Shown here in pieces: positions 1-7,776 of a stretch of 64,000 bases of DNA. Under the pieces are notes generated by a model, which searched no databases, was not told the DNA's origin, and saw only the letters and a list, made by a program, of their open reading frames with translations. The stretch spans positions 1,302,001 to 1,366,000 of the forward strand of contig NZ_CP083911.1 in assembly GCF_020162115.1 (NCBI RefSeq), in the 5' to 3' direction. Numbering within the stretch: position 1 is the first letter of the stretch; the number at the start of each line of letters is the position of its first letter. The stretch is from Tepidimonas taiwanensis (lineage in GTDB: Bacteria > Pseudomonadota > Gammaproteobacteria > Burkholderiales > Burkholderiaceae_C). A program made the position numbers and the translations under genes.

Positions 1-126
1 GGCGCGCTCGATGGCGGCGCGCACCACGTGCCCCCCCAGCGTGGCACCGTGGGTCATGTTGAAAGCGCCCTTCCAGCTCTTGGCCAACGGTGTGCGGGCG
101 GTGGAAACGATGACGGCATTGCTCAT
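1..126 (-). CDS. Acetyl-CoA C-acyltransferase (thiolase), 5' end only
   Basis: Only the first 42 codons are inside the window; the gene runs off the left edge. The protein starts MSNAVIVSTARTPLAKSWKG and continues with FNMTHGATLGGHVV, the usual N-terminus of thiolases that split 3-ketoacyl-CoA or condense acetyl-CoA. The ATG lies at 124-126 with a GAGAACC-type leader. It is 33 bases downstream of the FadB-type gene, so the two are probably one transcript and form the last two steps of fatty-acid beta-oxidation. The catalytic Cys and His residues lie outside the window, so the exact thiolase class cannot be told. Confidence 0.85.
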   Translation of the reverse strand, partial: MSNAVIVSTARTPLAKSWKGAFNMTHGATLGGHVVRAAIERA

Positions 127-159
127 GTTCGGTTCTCCAGTAATCGCGGTGCCACTGCC

Positions 160-2277
160 TCAGACGGCGGCAAAACCCTTGCCCTCGGCCACCAGCCGCT
201 GCAACAGCGGCGCGGGCTGCCAGAACTGGGCGTCGTCGTGCGGGTTCTTGGCAAAACGCTTCATCGCCTGCACGACGTTGAACAGGCCAAACTGCTCGGC
301 ATAGTGCATCGGCCCGCCGCGCCATACCGGGAAGCCGTAACCCGTGATGTAGACCATGTCGATGTCGCTGGCGCGCGCGGCAATCTTCTCCTCCAGGATG
401 TGCGCGCCCTCGTTGACCAGCGCAAACACCAGGCGCTGCACGATCTCGTCGTCGCTGATCTTGCGCGGGTTGATGCCCAGCTCCTTGCGGTAGTCCTCGA
501 TCATCTGGTTGACCACCGGGCTCGGGATCGCGTCGCGCTTGCCCGGCTGATAGTCGTACCAGCCGGCACCCGTCTTCTGGCCGAAGCGCCCCATCTCACA
601 CAGCCGGTCCGCGATCTTGCTGTAGCGCAGGTGCGGTTTTTCGACGTAGCGGCGCTTGCGGATGTACCAGCCAACGTCGTTGCCAGCGAGGTCGCCCATG
701 CGGAACGGCCCCATCGCAAAGCCGAACTTCTCGATCGCGCGGTCCACCTGCTCGGGCGTGCAGCCCTCTTCCAGCAGGAAGCCGGCCTGCCGGCTGTACT
801 GTTCGATCATGCGGTTGCCGATGAAGCCGTCGCACACGCCGCTGACGACGCAGGTCTTTTTGATCTTCTTGCCCAGCGCCATCACGGTGGCGAGCACGTC
901 CTTGGCCGTCTTGTCGCCGCGCACCACCTCCAGCAGCTTCATCACGTTGGCCGGGCTGAAGAAGTGCGTACCGATGACATCCTGCGGGCGTTTCGTGAAC
1001 GCGGCGATCTGGTTGACGTCCAGCGTCGAGGTGTTGGTCGCCAAGATCGCGCCGGGCTTCATCACCGCGTCGAGCTGCTCGAACACCTGGCGCTTGACGG
1101 CCATGTCCTCGAACACCGCCTCGATGACCAGGTCCGCGTCGCGGATGTCGTCGTAGGTCATCGTCGTGCGCAGCAACGCGAGGCGCTGCTCGACCTGCTC
1201 GGGCTTGAGCTTACCCTTCTTGACCTGGCCCTCGTACACCGAGCGGATGTGCGCCACGCCGCGCTCGAGCGCCTCGGGCTTGGCCTCGAGCAGCGTCACC
1301 GGCAGGCCCACATTGAGGAAGTTGATCGCGATGCCGCTGCCCATCGTGCCGGCGCCGATGATGGCGACCTGCCGCACCTCGCGCACCGGCGTGTCCTCGG
1401 GAACGTCGGCGATCTTGCCCGCCGCCCGCTCGGCGACGAACAGGTGGCGCAGCGCCATGCTCACCGGCGTGTTCATCAGGTTGACGAAGGTCTCGCGCTC
1501 GAACGCCATCCCATCGTCGAAGCGCTTGGTCGTCGCCGCCTGCACCGCGTCGATGCACTTGAGCGGCGCGGGGTAGTGCTTGGCCTGCGCCCCGACCATG
1601 TTGCGCGCGAACTGGAAGTACGCGTCGCCCTGCGGATGCTGGCACGGCAGGTGGCGCACCAGCGGCAGCGGCGCCCCACCGGCGTGCTTATCGGCCACCT
1701 CGCGCGCCAGCGCGATGGCCTCCTCCAACAGCGTCTCGGCCGACGCGGCGAGCTTGTCGAAGAGCTTCTGCCCCGGGATGGCCGCGAGGATTTCGCTCGC
1801 CACCGGCTCGCCGCTGACGATCATGTTCAGCGCCGCTTCCACCCCGAGGACCCGCGGCAGCCGCTGCGTGCCGCCCGCGCCGGGGATGAGGCCGAGTTTG
1901 ACCTCGGGCAGCGCCACCTTGGTGCCCGGTGCCGCGATGCGGTAGTGCGCCCCCAGCGCCAGCTCCAGCCCCCCGCCCATGCAAACGCTGTGCACGGCCG
2001 CGATGACCGGCTTGGCCGAGTGCTCCACCGCCAGAATGACGCTCAGCAGGTTCGGGTCCTGATAGGCCTTGGGCGAGCCGAACTCCTTGATGTCGGCGCC
2101 GCCAGAGAACGCCTTGCCGGCGCCGGTGAGCACAATGGCGCGCACGGCGGGGTCGTCGTTGGCGCGGTCCAGCCCCTGGGCGATGGCCTGCCGGGTGGAC
2201 AACCCCAACCCGTTGACGGGCGGGTTGTCCAGGGTGATGACGGCCACGTCGCCGTGGACCTGGTAATGAGCGGTCAT
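160..2277 (-). CDS. FadB-type multifunctional enoyl-CoA hydratase / 3-hydroxyacyl-CoA dehydrogenase
   Basis: 705 residues, the length of the bifunctional beta-oxidation enzyme. Residues about 5-190 are a crotonase domain with the oxyanion-hole segment AFSGGADIKEF and a PEVKLGLIPGAGGTQRLPRV stretch carrying the catalytic Glu region. Residues about 300-480 are the NAD-binding dehydrogenase domain with the Rossmann motif GAGTMGSGIA and a catalytic-His segment GTHFFSPANVMKLLEVV. Two C-terminal 3HCDH helical domains follow. It should hydrate enoyl-CoA and oxidise the L-3-hydroxyacyl-CoA, handing the product to the thiolase encoded just downstream. A palindromic operator lies about 30 bases upstream of the ATG. 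FadJ-like and acyl-specific paralogues cannot be told apart from sequence alone. Confidence 0.93.
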   Translation of the reverse strand: MTAHYQVHGDVAVITLDNPPVNGLGLSTRQAIAQGLDRANDDPAVRAIVLTGAGKAFSGGADIKEFGSPKAYQDPNLLSVILAVEHSAKPVIAAVHSVCMGGGLELALGAHYRIAAPGTKVALPEVKLGLIPGAGGTQRLPRVLGVEAALNMIVSGEPVASEILAAIPGQKLFDKLAASAETLLEEAIALAREVADKHAGGAPLPLVRHLPCQHPQGDAYFQFARNMVGAQAKHYPAPLKCIDAVQAATTKRFDDGMAFERETFVNLMNTPVSMALRHLFVAERAAGKIADVPEDTPVREVRQVAIIGAGTMGSGIAINFLNVGLPVTLLEAKPEALERGVAHIRSVYEGQVKKGKLKPEQVEQRLALLRTTMTYDDIRDADLVIEAVFEDMAVKRQVFEQLDAVMKPGAILATNTSTLDVNQIAAFTKRPQDVIGTHFFSPANVMKLLEVVRGDKTAKDVLATVMALGKKIKKTCVVSGVCDGFIGNRMIEQYSRQAGFLLEEGCTPEQVDRAIEKFGFAMGPFRMGDLAGNDVGWYIRKRRYVEKPHLRYSKIADRLCEMGRFGQKTGAGWYDYQPGKRDAIPSPVVNQMIEDYRKELGINPRKISDDEIVQRLVFALVNEGAHILEEKIAARASDIDMVYITGYGFPVWRGGPMHYAEQFGLFNVVQAMKRFAKNPHDDAQFWQPAPLLQRLVAEGKGFAAV

Positions 2278-2304
2278 GGTGCCTCCTCGAAAGCGATCAC
2301 GGAC

Positions 2305-2328
2305 AAAACTGAACGGTCGTTCGGTTTT
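2305..2328. promoter_or_regulatory. Palindromic TetR-type operator upstream of the beta-oxidation operon
   Basis: A 24-base near-perfect inverted repeat with the core GAACGGTCGTTC flanked by AAAACT and GGTTTT, lying 28-51 bases upstream of the FadB-type start codon. The GAACGnnCGTTC pattern resembles sites of TetR-family fatty-acid repressors (PsrA/FadP type), so repression relieved by acyl-CoA is plausible. The rest of the 345-base gene-free stretch (2278-2622) shows no gene, repeat or RNA that I can recognise. Confidence 0.55.
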
Positions 2329-2617
2329 GCGTCGATTCTAGGCCGATGCGCCGGGGTTTGGCTACGTCGGGGTGTCGCCTGGTTGTCTCGTCCCGTTCGA
2401 CCGAGAGCTGACCCCGCCCGAGGGAACGAATGCCGCTCCGCTACCGCGACGGAGCACAACGCCACCAAAACGTATCGCCGTGTTCGGCGTTCACAACGCG
2501 GTGACACCCTAACCGCCAGCCGTGTGCCAGCGAAGCGCCCGCTTACCAGCACCGCTGGTTTTACCGGATCGGTCGCTTATGGCTGCCCCAATCATTGATA
2601 TCGGATTGGCCACCGCT

Positions 2618-3577
2618 CTACCTGTCACATCCCGGATGATCATATGGCCGTTTTTGGAACAGATGCGGGTGTGACGTGTACCACTGTTTCATGGCCTGCA
2701 TGGGCGTGAGACCCTTGAGTGCGGCCTGGGGCAGCTGGTGGTTGTAAAGCCAAGCATAGCGCAGCAGGGTCTTCTCGAGATCCTCGCCGCTGATGAAGTG
2801 GTGGCTGCGCAGCACCTCCTCGATGCGGCCGTTGAAGCGCTCTACCATCCCGTTGGTCTGGGGGCGTCGCACGCGCGTGGTGCGGTGCTCGATGCCGAGT
2901 GCCTCGCACAGGCTCTCGAAGGCGTGGGTGGCACTGGGCTGCCCCAGCAGCCGTGCGGTGAACTCCTTGCCATTGTCTGTGAGGATCTTGTTGATCTTGA
3001 TCGGGCACGCCGTGAGCAGCGACTTGAGGAAGGCGCGCGCGTTTCTCGCGCTCTTGGAGGCGTACAGGGCAATGAAGACCCAGCGCGTGGCACGGTCGAT
3101 GGCCACAAAGAGGTAGCGCCGCCGCGTCTCATCGGCCATTTGCGGCAGGTACTTCACGTCGATATGAATGAAGCCCGGCTCGTAAGCGGCAAAGGGCTGA
3201 TGTGCGGGTTTGGGCACCTGGGGCTTGAGGGATCGCAGCGACCCCACGCCGTGGCGTCGCAAGCAGCGATCCAGTCCCGAGCGCGACACGTCAGGACAGA
3301 CGAACTCGCGCATGACCGACAGCAGATCATCCAGCGGCAGCAGCAGCGTCTTGCGCAGCTCCACTGCAATGGCCTCCTGCGCCGGGGTCATGGTGGTACG
3401 CAGCCGGTGCGGGGTGTGGGAGCGATCCAGAAAATCCTCGCGGCGCTTCCACTTGTACACCGTCATGAGCGAAACGCCGTAACGCTCAGCCAACACCGCA
3501 GCCGGCTCATCCGACAGCGCGATCTCGCGCCGTATGGCTGGCGTTGTACGCGCCAGGGCATGCAGCTTGATGTTCAT
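2618..3577 (-). CDS. IS481-family transposase
   Basis: 319 residues. The N-terminal 55 residues form a helix-turn-helix (EIALSDEPAAVLAERYGVSLMTVYKWK), followed by a second winged-helix segment and an integrase core. The DDE triad is visible: Asp in HIDVKYLP, Asp in KILTDNGKEF, Glu in NGMVERFNGRIEE. The ATG at 3575-3577 is preceded by a GGGAG ribosome site. The last codons run through the terminal inverted repeat, and the stop lies just outside the element. The frame looks intact, so the element may still be active. It is on the same strand as its neighbours but functionally unrelated to them. Confidence 0.92.
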   Translation of the reverse strand: MNIKLHALARTTPAIRREIALSDEPAAVLAERYGVSLMTVYKWKRREDFLDRSHTPHRLRTTMTPAQEAIAVELRKTLLLPLDDLLSVMREFVCPDVSRSGLDRCLRRHGVGSLRSLKPQVPKPAHQPFAAYEPGFIHIDVKYLPQMADETRRRYLFVAIDRATRWVFIALYASKSARNARAFLKSLLTACPIKINKILTDNGKEFTARLLGQPSATHAFESLCEALGIEHRTTRVRRPQTNGMVERFNGRIEEVLRSHHFISGEDLEKTLLRYAWLYNHQLPQAALKGLTPMQAMKQWYTSHPHLFQKRPYDHPGCDR

Positions 3578-3700
3578 GAGGGCATCTCCCGATGATGGTC
3601 GTCAACGCCTTGACCCGCTGCCCAGCAGCTCGCGCAGAACGCTTACCGCCAGCAGGTACGCATGGCGTGATGGCACTATCCAATCATCCGGGATGCGACA
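2623..3700 (-). mobile_element. IS481-family insertion sequence
   Basis: A 1078-base element bounded by TGTCACATCCCGGATGAT at 2623-2640 and its inverted partner TGTCGCATCCCGGATGAT (minus strand, 3683-3700), with 17 of 18 positions matching. Both ends start with TGT, as expected for this family. It carries one intact transposase gene. I see no duplicated target bases: the left flank ends CTCTACC and the right flank starts TTTTATT. The insertion is therefore old, rearranged, or its ends are slightly different from those drawn. Confidence 0.85.
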
Positions 3701-3737
3701 TTTTATTGATCCAAACAAAACTTGAGGCACTGAGCCG

Positions 3738-4982
3738 CTACAACTCACCCCAAAGCGACGACAGCGGTGCCGCCCAAATCCTGTCCCCGAGGGGCAAAGC
3801 CTCGTTTCCATCATACAGCAATACCCCCATCGTGAATTGACTGCCCGCAAGGCTCGCCAACTTCCTCAGCCCGCGAAGATCGCTCTCTCTAACGGTAGCG
3901 GCCGCCTTGACTTCGACCCCGACCAGCCGTCCCGCAGCATTTTCGATGACGACATCGACTTCGACTTTGTCCGCGTCCCGGTAATACATCAAGCGGTAGT
4001 CGCCGTCTGCTGTGGTCGTGTGCTTGAGCAACTCCCCAAAAACGAAGGTCTCCAGTACATGACCAAACCGGACGCGATCCTGTTGTACACCATCCACCGT
4101 GAGATCCAGCAGCGCCGCCAGCAAACCGGCATCGACGAACTGCAGCTTCGGGGTTTTCACGACACGGGTCAGGCGGTTGCGCGACCAAACCTCGACGCGC
4201 TTGAGCAGATACATCTGCTCAAGTATCCCAATGTAGCGTGAAGCGGTCTTACCATCCAGGCCGACCTGACCACCGAGCTGGGTGTAGTTGCACATCTGAC
4301 CGGCTGTCTGGGCGAGCGCTCGCAGCAGTCTGGGCAGATGATCGAGCTTGTCGATTTCCGCTACATCGCGCACGTCGCGCTGGATGATGGCGTCGAGGTA
4401 CTGACGAGCCCACGCCACCCGACGCCGGTTTGATGTGCGCGCCACCGCTTCCGGGTAGCCCCCCCGTAGAACGCGCTCGATCAAATCGCCGCCCAGCGCC
4501 GGCTGACCGACCTTGGGCAGACGACCGGCAAAAACGCTGTCAATCCAATTGGTGGAGTGCCGCTCGATTTCGCTTTGCGACAAAGGCAGCAAAGTCAGCG
4601 TCTCCATCCGGCCGGCCAGCGAGTCGGCCACCGTCGGCAACGCCATCACGTTGGCCGATCCGGTCAGCAGAAAACGCCCGGGACGCCGGTCCTCGTCGAC
4701 GCTCTTTTTGATCGCCAGCAACAACGGCGGTGCCCGCTGGATCTCGTCGATCACGGCGCGATCCAGGCTGCGGATCATCCCGACCGGATCTTCGCGAGCA
4801 GCCAACAGGGTCAGCTCATCGTCCAGTGTCAGATAGCGCAGACCCTGCAGCTTGGCCACCTGTCGCACCAGTGTGGTCTTGCCAGCCTGACGGGGGCCAG
4901 CGAGCAACACGACGGGGGTGTCCAGCAGGGCTTCCGCGATGCGTGGTTCGATCCAGCGCGGAAAAAGTGAAGTCGTGCTCAT
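3738..4982 (-). CDS. AAA-family ATPase with C-terminal DUF4143 domain
   Basis: 414 residues. The Walker A motif GPRQAGKTTLV is at residues about 30-40, followed by a Walker B-like AVIDEIQRAP. The middle of the protein has a helical region, and the C-terminal third looks like the nuclease-like DUF4143 fold (YYRDADKVEVDVVIE, then GVEVKAA). Such genes are common, often mobile or accessory, and of unknown cellular role; a toxin/defence-like or regulatory function has been speculated. The start is chosen because FPRWIEPRIAEALLDTPVVLL is the usual N-terminus, although no strong ribosome site precedes it. The upstream 75 bases contain direct repeats that could serve autoregulation. The IS element ends 37 bases beyond its stop. 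Confidence 0.85.
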   Translation of the reverse strand: MSTTSLFPRWIEPRIAEALLDTPVVLLAGPRQAGKTTLVRQVAKLQGLRYLTLDDELTLLAAREDPVGMIRSLDRAVIDEIQRAPPLLLAIKKSVDEDRRPGRFLLTGSANVMALPTVADSLAGRMETLTLLPLSQSEIERHSTNWIDSVFAGRLPKVGQPALGGDLIERVLRGGYPEAVARTSNRRRVAWARQYLDAIIQRDVRDVAEIDKLDHLPRLLRALAQTAGQMCNYTQLGGQVGLDGKTASRYIGILEQMYLLKRVEVWSRNRLTRVVKTPKLQFVDAGLLAALLDLTVDGVQQDRVRFGHVLETFVFGELLKHTTTADGDYRLMYYRDADKVEVDVVIENAAGRLVGVEVKAAATVRESDLRGLRKLASLAGSQFTMGVLLYDGNEALPLGDRIWAAPLSSLWGEL

Positions 4983-4992
4983 CGGCCAATGG

Positions 4993-5058
4993 TATCGTAA
5001 ATTTCGGATCGTGATATCGTAAAGTTCGGAACGTATGATCTAAGATTTCGGAAGCACG
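4993..5058. repeat. Three 22-bp direct repeats upstream of the DUF4143 ATPase
   Basis: Consecutive units start at 4993, 5015 and 5037 with a fixed 22-base period. Units 1 and 2 share TATCGTAAA-TTCGGA-CGT. Unit 3 (GATCTAAGATTTCGGAAG) is more diverged, and a partial fourth copy (TATCGGAAA) starts at 5059. The spacing of two helical turns and the position directly before the ATPase start codon suggest tandem protein-binding sites on one DNA face. Confidence 0.7.
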
Positions 5059-5180
5059 TATCGGAAAAGAAGGAGCGATCAAGGCTGCGATGGCATCCCC
5101 ATCCGGTCATGATCGACCGCCCCGCACCGCGCGCCCCGCCCCTCGGCGGCCGAATGCCAGACCGTGCATGGAGGGCGTCG

Positions 5181-5203
5181 CCTCTCTAAGTCCCACAGAG
5201 AGG
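5181..5203 (-). terminator. Hairpin downstream of the exonuclease gene
   Basis: A perfect 7-bp stem (CCTCTCT / AGAGAGG) with a 9-base loop lies about 10 bases after the stop codon of the exonuclease gene. It lacks a run of T, so it is either a Rho-independent terminator of weak type or an mRNA 3'-end stabiliser. Confidence 0.35.
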
Positions 5204-5212
5204 GCTCGCCCG

Positions 5213-7405
5213 TCAATACGTCAACCGGGCGTAGTAGGTGCGCTCCGACGCCCGTCGCGCCTCGCCCAGTGTGCGGATGCCCTGCTGTTGCAGCAGCGGG
5301 ATCAGGCGCAAGAACACCTCGGCCGTGACGAACGCGTCCCCAAGCGCCGTGTGGCGCCCGATCACCGGGATGCCAAAGCGCGCCGCGATTTCCTCCAGCC
5401 GGTGCGAGGGCTGCGCCGGGTGCACCACCGCCGACAGCAGCAGCGTGTCGAGCACGGGCTGGTCGAATGCGACGCCGGTGCGCTTCTCCTTGAGCTGCAG
5501 GAAACGCATGTCGAAGGCCGCGTTGTGCGCCACGAGCACGGTGTCGCGCGCAAAGGCGTGAAACGCCGGCAGCACCTCGGTGATGTCGGGCTGGTCGGCC
5601 ACCATCTCGGGCGTGATGCCATGGATCGGGATCGTCTCGCGCGGGATGCTGCGGCGGGGGTTGACGAGCTGCTCGAAGCTCTCGTGCCGCAGCAGCTTGC
5701 CGTTGACGATGCGCGTCGCCCCGATCTGGATGATCTCGTCACCTTCCGACGGATTGAGCCCGGTGGTTTCGGTGTCGAACACCGTGTAGGCGAGCTCGGT
5801 CAGCGGTACGTCGTCCAGCGCCTGGGTCGCGGGCGAGACGCGGAACAGGTCGAAGTCGTAGAACTCGGGGCGGCTCTCGGTGCGCACGGCCGGCATGCTC
5901 TCGGCGGACTCCGCCGGTTCGATCGCGGTCAGACGCCAGCGGAAAAACGCCTCGCCCCGCGCGGCGTCGACCTCTGCCCACAGCGCCGCGCCGTGGCGCT
6001 CGACCACGTCCCGCACGCACGCAATCGCGCCGCCCGTGCCGATGCCCATCGGGTCGAGCTCCCAGCCCATCACGCCGTCGATGGCCCCATCAGCGGCGGC
6101 AGCGGGCCAGACGAGGTCCAGATGCGCGCGCGGCCCGTCTTCCGCTGGCGCGGCCTGCAGGCGCAGGCCGACGCGCGGGACTGCACGCTCGGTGTGCAAA
6201 CGGCGCGCGAGGTACACGACCGCCTGGATGAGCGCGAAGCTGTCGACGCGCAACCAGACCTGCGCATCGACCGGCCCCATGTCCACCGGCACCCCGTCCA
6301 CTTCGGCGAGCCGCCGCTCGAGCGCCGCCACCAGATCGGCGCCCAGCATGTCCTCCATCGGCCACGACTGGGTCCACAGCGCCGCGCCCTCGGCAACGAG
6401 CCGCTGCACCCGCTCGCCCCAGCCCAGCACCTCGTCGCGCACCACCTGCAGCAACCGCTCGCGCAACGCCGCGTCGGCGTCCGGCAGCGCCAGCACCTCC
6501 AACGCCGCGCGCACGTTGGCCAGGCTGCGCCGGCTGCCTTCCGTCAGATCGAGCCACAGGCGCTCGCGCTGCGCGGCCTGTTCGTGCTCGCGCGTGATGT
6601 TGTCGAGCAGCAGCACGAAACCGGCGAGTGCCGATGGGTCGGCGTCTCCGCCCTCGACCGGCCGCACCGGCGCCACCTGCACCCGCAGCAACTGCCCCGC
6701 ACGGGTGGCCGTGACGAACTGCGCGCTGGGGTGCGCCGCCCCGCGGCGCAGGCGCTGCTGGATACTCTCCAGCGCGTGCGCGATCAGCGCGCGGTCGAAC
6801 ACGGTGTAGATCGACCGCCCGAGGCCGATGAGCTCGGCCCCGCCGGCAAGCGTCGGCGCCTGCGACAGCGCGCGAAATTGCAGGCGCGCGCGGTTGTTGT
6901 AGAGCAGGATGCGCCCGTCGCGGTTGCACACGACCACGCTTTGCGTCAGCTCCGACATCAGCGCGGCCAGGCGGGACTTCTCCTGCTCGATGCCGCGGGC
7001 GGCCTCACGCACGCGCTGCTCGACCTGCGCGCGCCAGTCCTCGCGCTGCTGCACGAGCTGGTTGAACAGCCGCGCGACGCGCCGCACCTCGGCCGGCCCC
7101 CGCTCGCGCAGCGCGGGCGCCCCCTCGGCGGTGAGCAGCACCTGCGCCTCCTCCGCCAGCCGCCGCCAGGGGTGCACCCCCACGTCGAAGGCCCGCTGCA
7201 GGCCCCACGCGATGCCGCCCATGCCAAACAGCCACATCAGCAGCACGAACCCCCAGCGGTCGCCCAGCAGGTCCAACATCCGCGCGCGGGCATCCGGCTC
7301 CAGCGTCACCGCGATCAGCCCGACCGTGACCCCGAGCCACGCAAGAGACACCACGCCGGCACCGGCGAGCAGCCACCACAGGCGCGGGTCGATGCGGCGG
7401 CTCAC
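5213..7405 (-). CDS. Membrane HAMP/PAS protein with C-terminal DnaQ-like 3'-5' exonuclease
   Basis: 730 residues from a GTG start whose last bases overlap the TGA of the receiver gene (GTGA). Two membrane segments (about 10-30 and 50-70) precede a HAMP-like and coiled-coil stretch and a PAS-like domain (VVVCNRDGRILLYNNRARLQ). A degenerate kinase-like region follows. The last about 190 residues are a DEDDh exonuclease: ExoI FDTETTGLNP, ExoII HNAAFDMRFLQ, ExoIII HTALGDAFVTAEV. The exonuclease part resembles the proofreading subunit epsilon, but the sensory membrane module argues for a signalling or repair-linked nuclease rather than the replicase subunit. It is the last gene of a kinase-receiver-exonuclease operon. 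Confidence 0.85.
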   Translation of the reverse strand: MSRRIDPRLWWLLAGAGVVSLAWLGVTVGLIAVTLEPDARARMLDLLGDRWGFVLLMWLFGMGGIAWGLQRAFDVGVHPWRRLAEEAQVLLTAEGAPALRERGPAEVRRVARLFNQLVQQREDWRAQVEQRVREAARGIEQEKSRLAALMSELTQSVVVCNRDGRILLYNNRARLQFRALSQAPTLAGGAELIGLGRSIYTVFDRALIAHALESIQQRLRRGAAHPSAQFVTATRAGQLLRVQVAPVRPVEGGDADPSALAGFVLLLDNITREHEQAAQRERLWLDLTEGSRRSLANVRAALEVLALPDADAALRERLLQVVRDEVLGWGERVQRLVAEGAALWTQSWPMEDMLGADLVAALERRLAEVDGVPVDMGPVDAQVWLRVDSFALIQAVVYLARRLHTERAVPRVGLRLQAAPAEDGPRAHLDLVWPAAAADGAIDGVMGWELDPMGIGTGGAIACVRDVVERHGAALWAEVDAARGEAFFRWRLTAIEPAESAESMPAVRTESRPEFYDFDLFRVSPATQALDDVPLTELAYTVFDTETTGLNPSEGDEIIQIGATRIVNGKLLRHESFEQLVNPRRSIPRETIPIHGITPEMVADQPDITEVLPAFHAFARDTVLVAHNAAFDMRFLQLKEKRTGVAFDQPVLDTLLLSAVVHPAQPSHRLEEIAARFGIPVIGRHTALGDAFVTAEVFLRLIPLLQQQGIRTLGEARRASERTYYARLTY

Positions 7406-7776
7406 GCCGCGTCCTCCAGCAGCTCGCGCACGCGCCGCACCAGATCCTGCGTCGCAAACGGCTTGGTGATGTACGCATCGGCACCCAGCGCCAGCCCTTT
7501 GGCCACGTCGGCATCGCGCCCCTTGGCCGTGAGCAGCACGATGCGCATCCCGGCGAGGCGGGCGTCGGCGCGGATCGCCTGACAGACATCGAAGCCGCTC
7601 TTGCGCGGCATCATCACATCGAGCAGCACCAGGTCCGGACACCACTGCGCAGCCGTCTGCAGCGCCTCGTCGCCATCGCGCGCGAGCCGCACCTCGTAGC
7701 CCTCGCGCCGCATCAGGAACTCCAGCGGAATCAGGATGTTCGGCTCGTCATCCACGATCAGCACGCGCTTGCTCAC
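7402..7776 (-). CDS. Stand-alone CheY-like response regulator
   Basis: 124 residues consisting of a receiver domain only. The acidic pair is at VDDEP (9-11), the phospho-acceptor is Asp53 in LVLLDVMMP, the conserved Thr is in VLLTAKGRD and the Lys in YITKPF. There is no DNA-binding output domain, so it must act by protein contact or relay a phosphate. It overlaps the kinase gene by 29 bases and the exonuclease gene by 4, giving tight translational coupling. The overlapping upstream kinase is the obvious phosphodonor. Confidence 0.93.
   Translation of the reverse strand: MSKRVLIVDDEPNILIPLEFLMRREGYEVRLARDGDEALQTAAQWCPDLVLLDVMMPRKSGFDVCQAIRADARLAGMRIVLLTAKGRDADVAKGLALGADAYITKPFATQDLVRRVRELLEDAA

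Noticed and set aside
28..2598. Very long plus-strand open frame opposite the FadB-type gene (and similar frames opposite the exonuclease, kinase, ppsA, symporter and hrpA genes)
   Set aside because: These are antisense shadows caused by high GC. Their translations are Arg/His/Ala-rich without domains, while the minus-strand frames encode recognisable full-length enzymes.
2338..2622. Gene or pseudogene between the beta-oxidation operon and the IS element
   Set aside because: No recognisable protein remnant or RNA was seen in any frame beyond the operator.
4993..5070. Plasmid-type iterons or replication origin
   Set aside because: There is no replication initiator gene, and the region is chromosomal with housekeeping genes on both sides. 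Operator sites are more likely.
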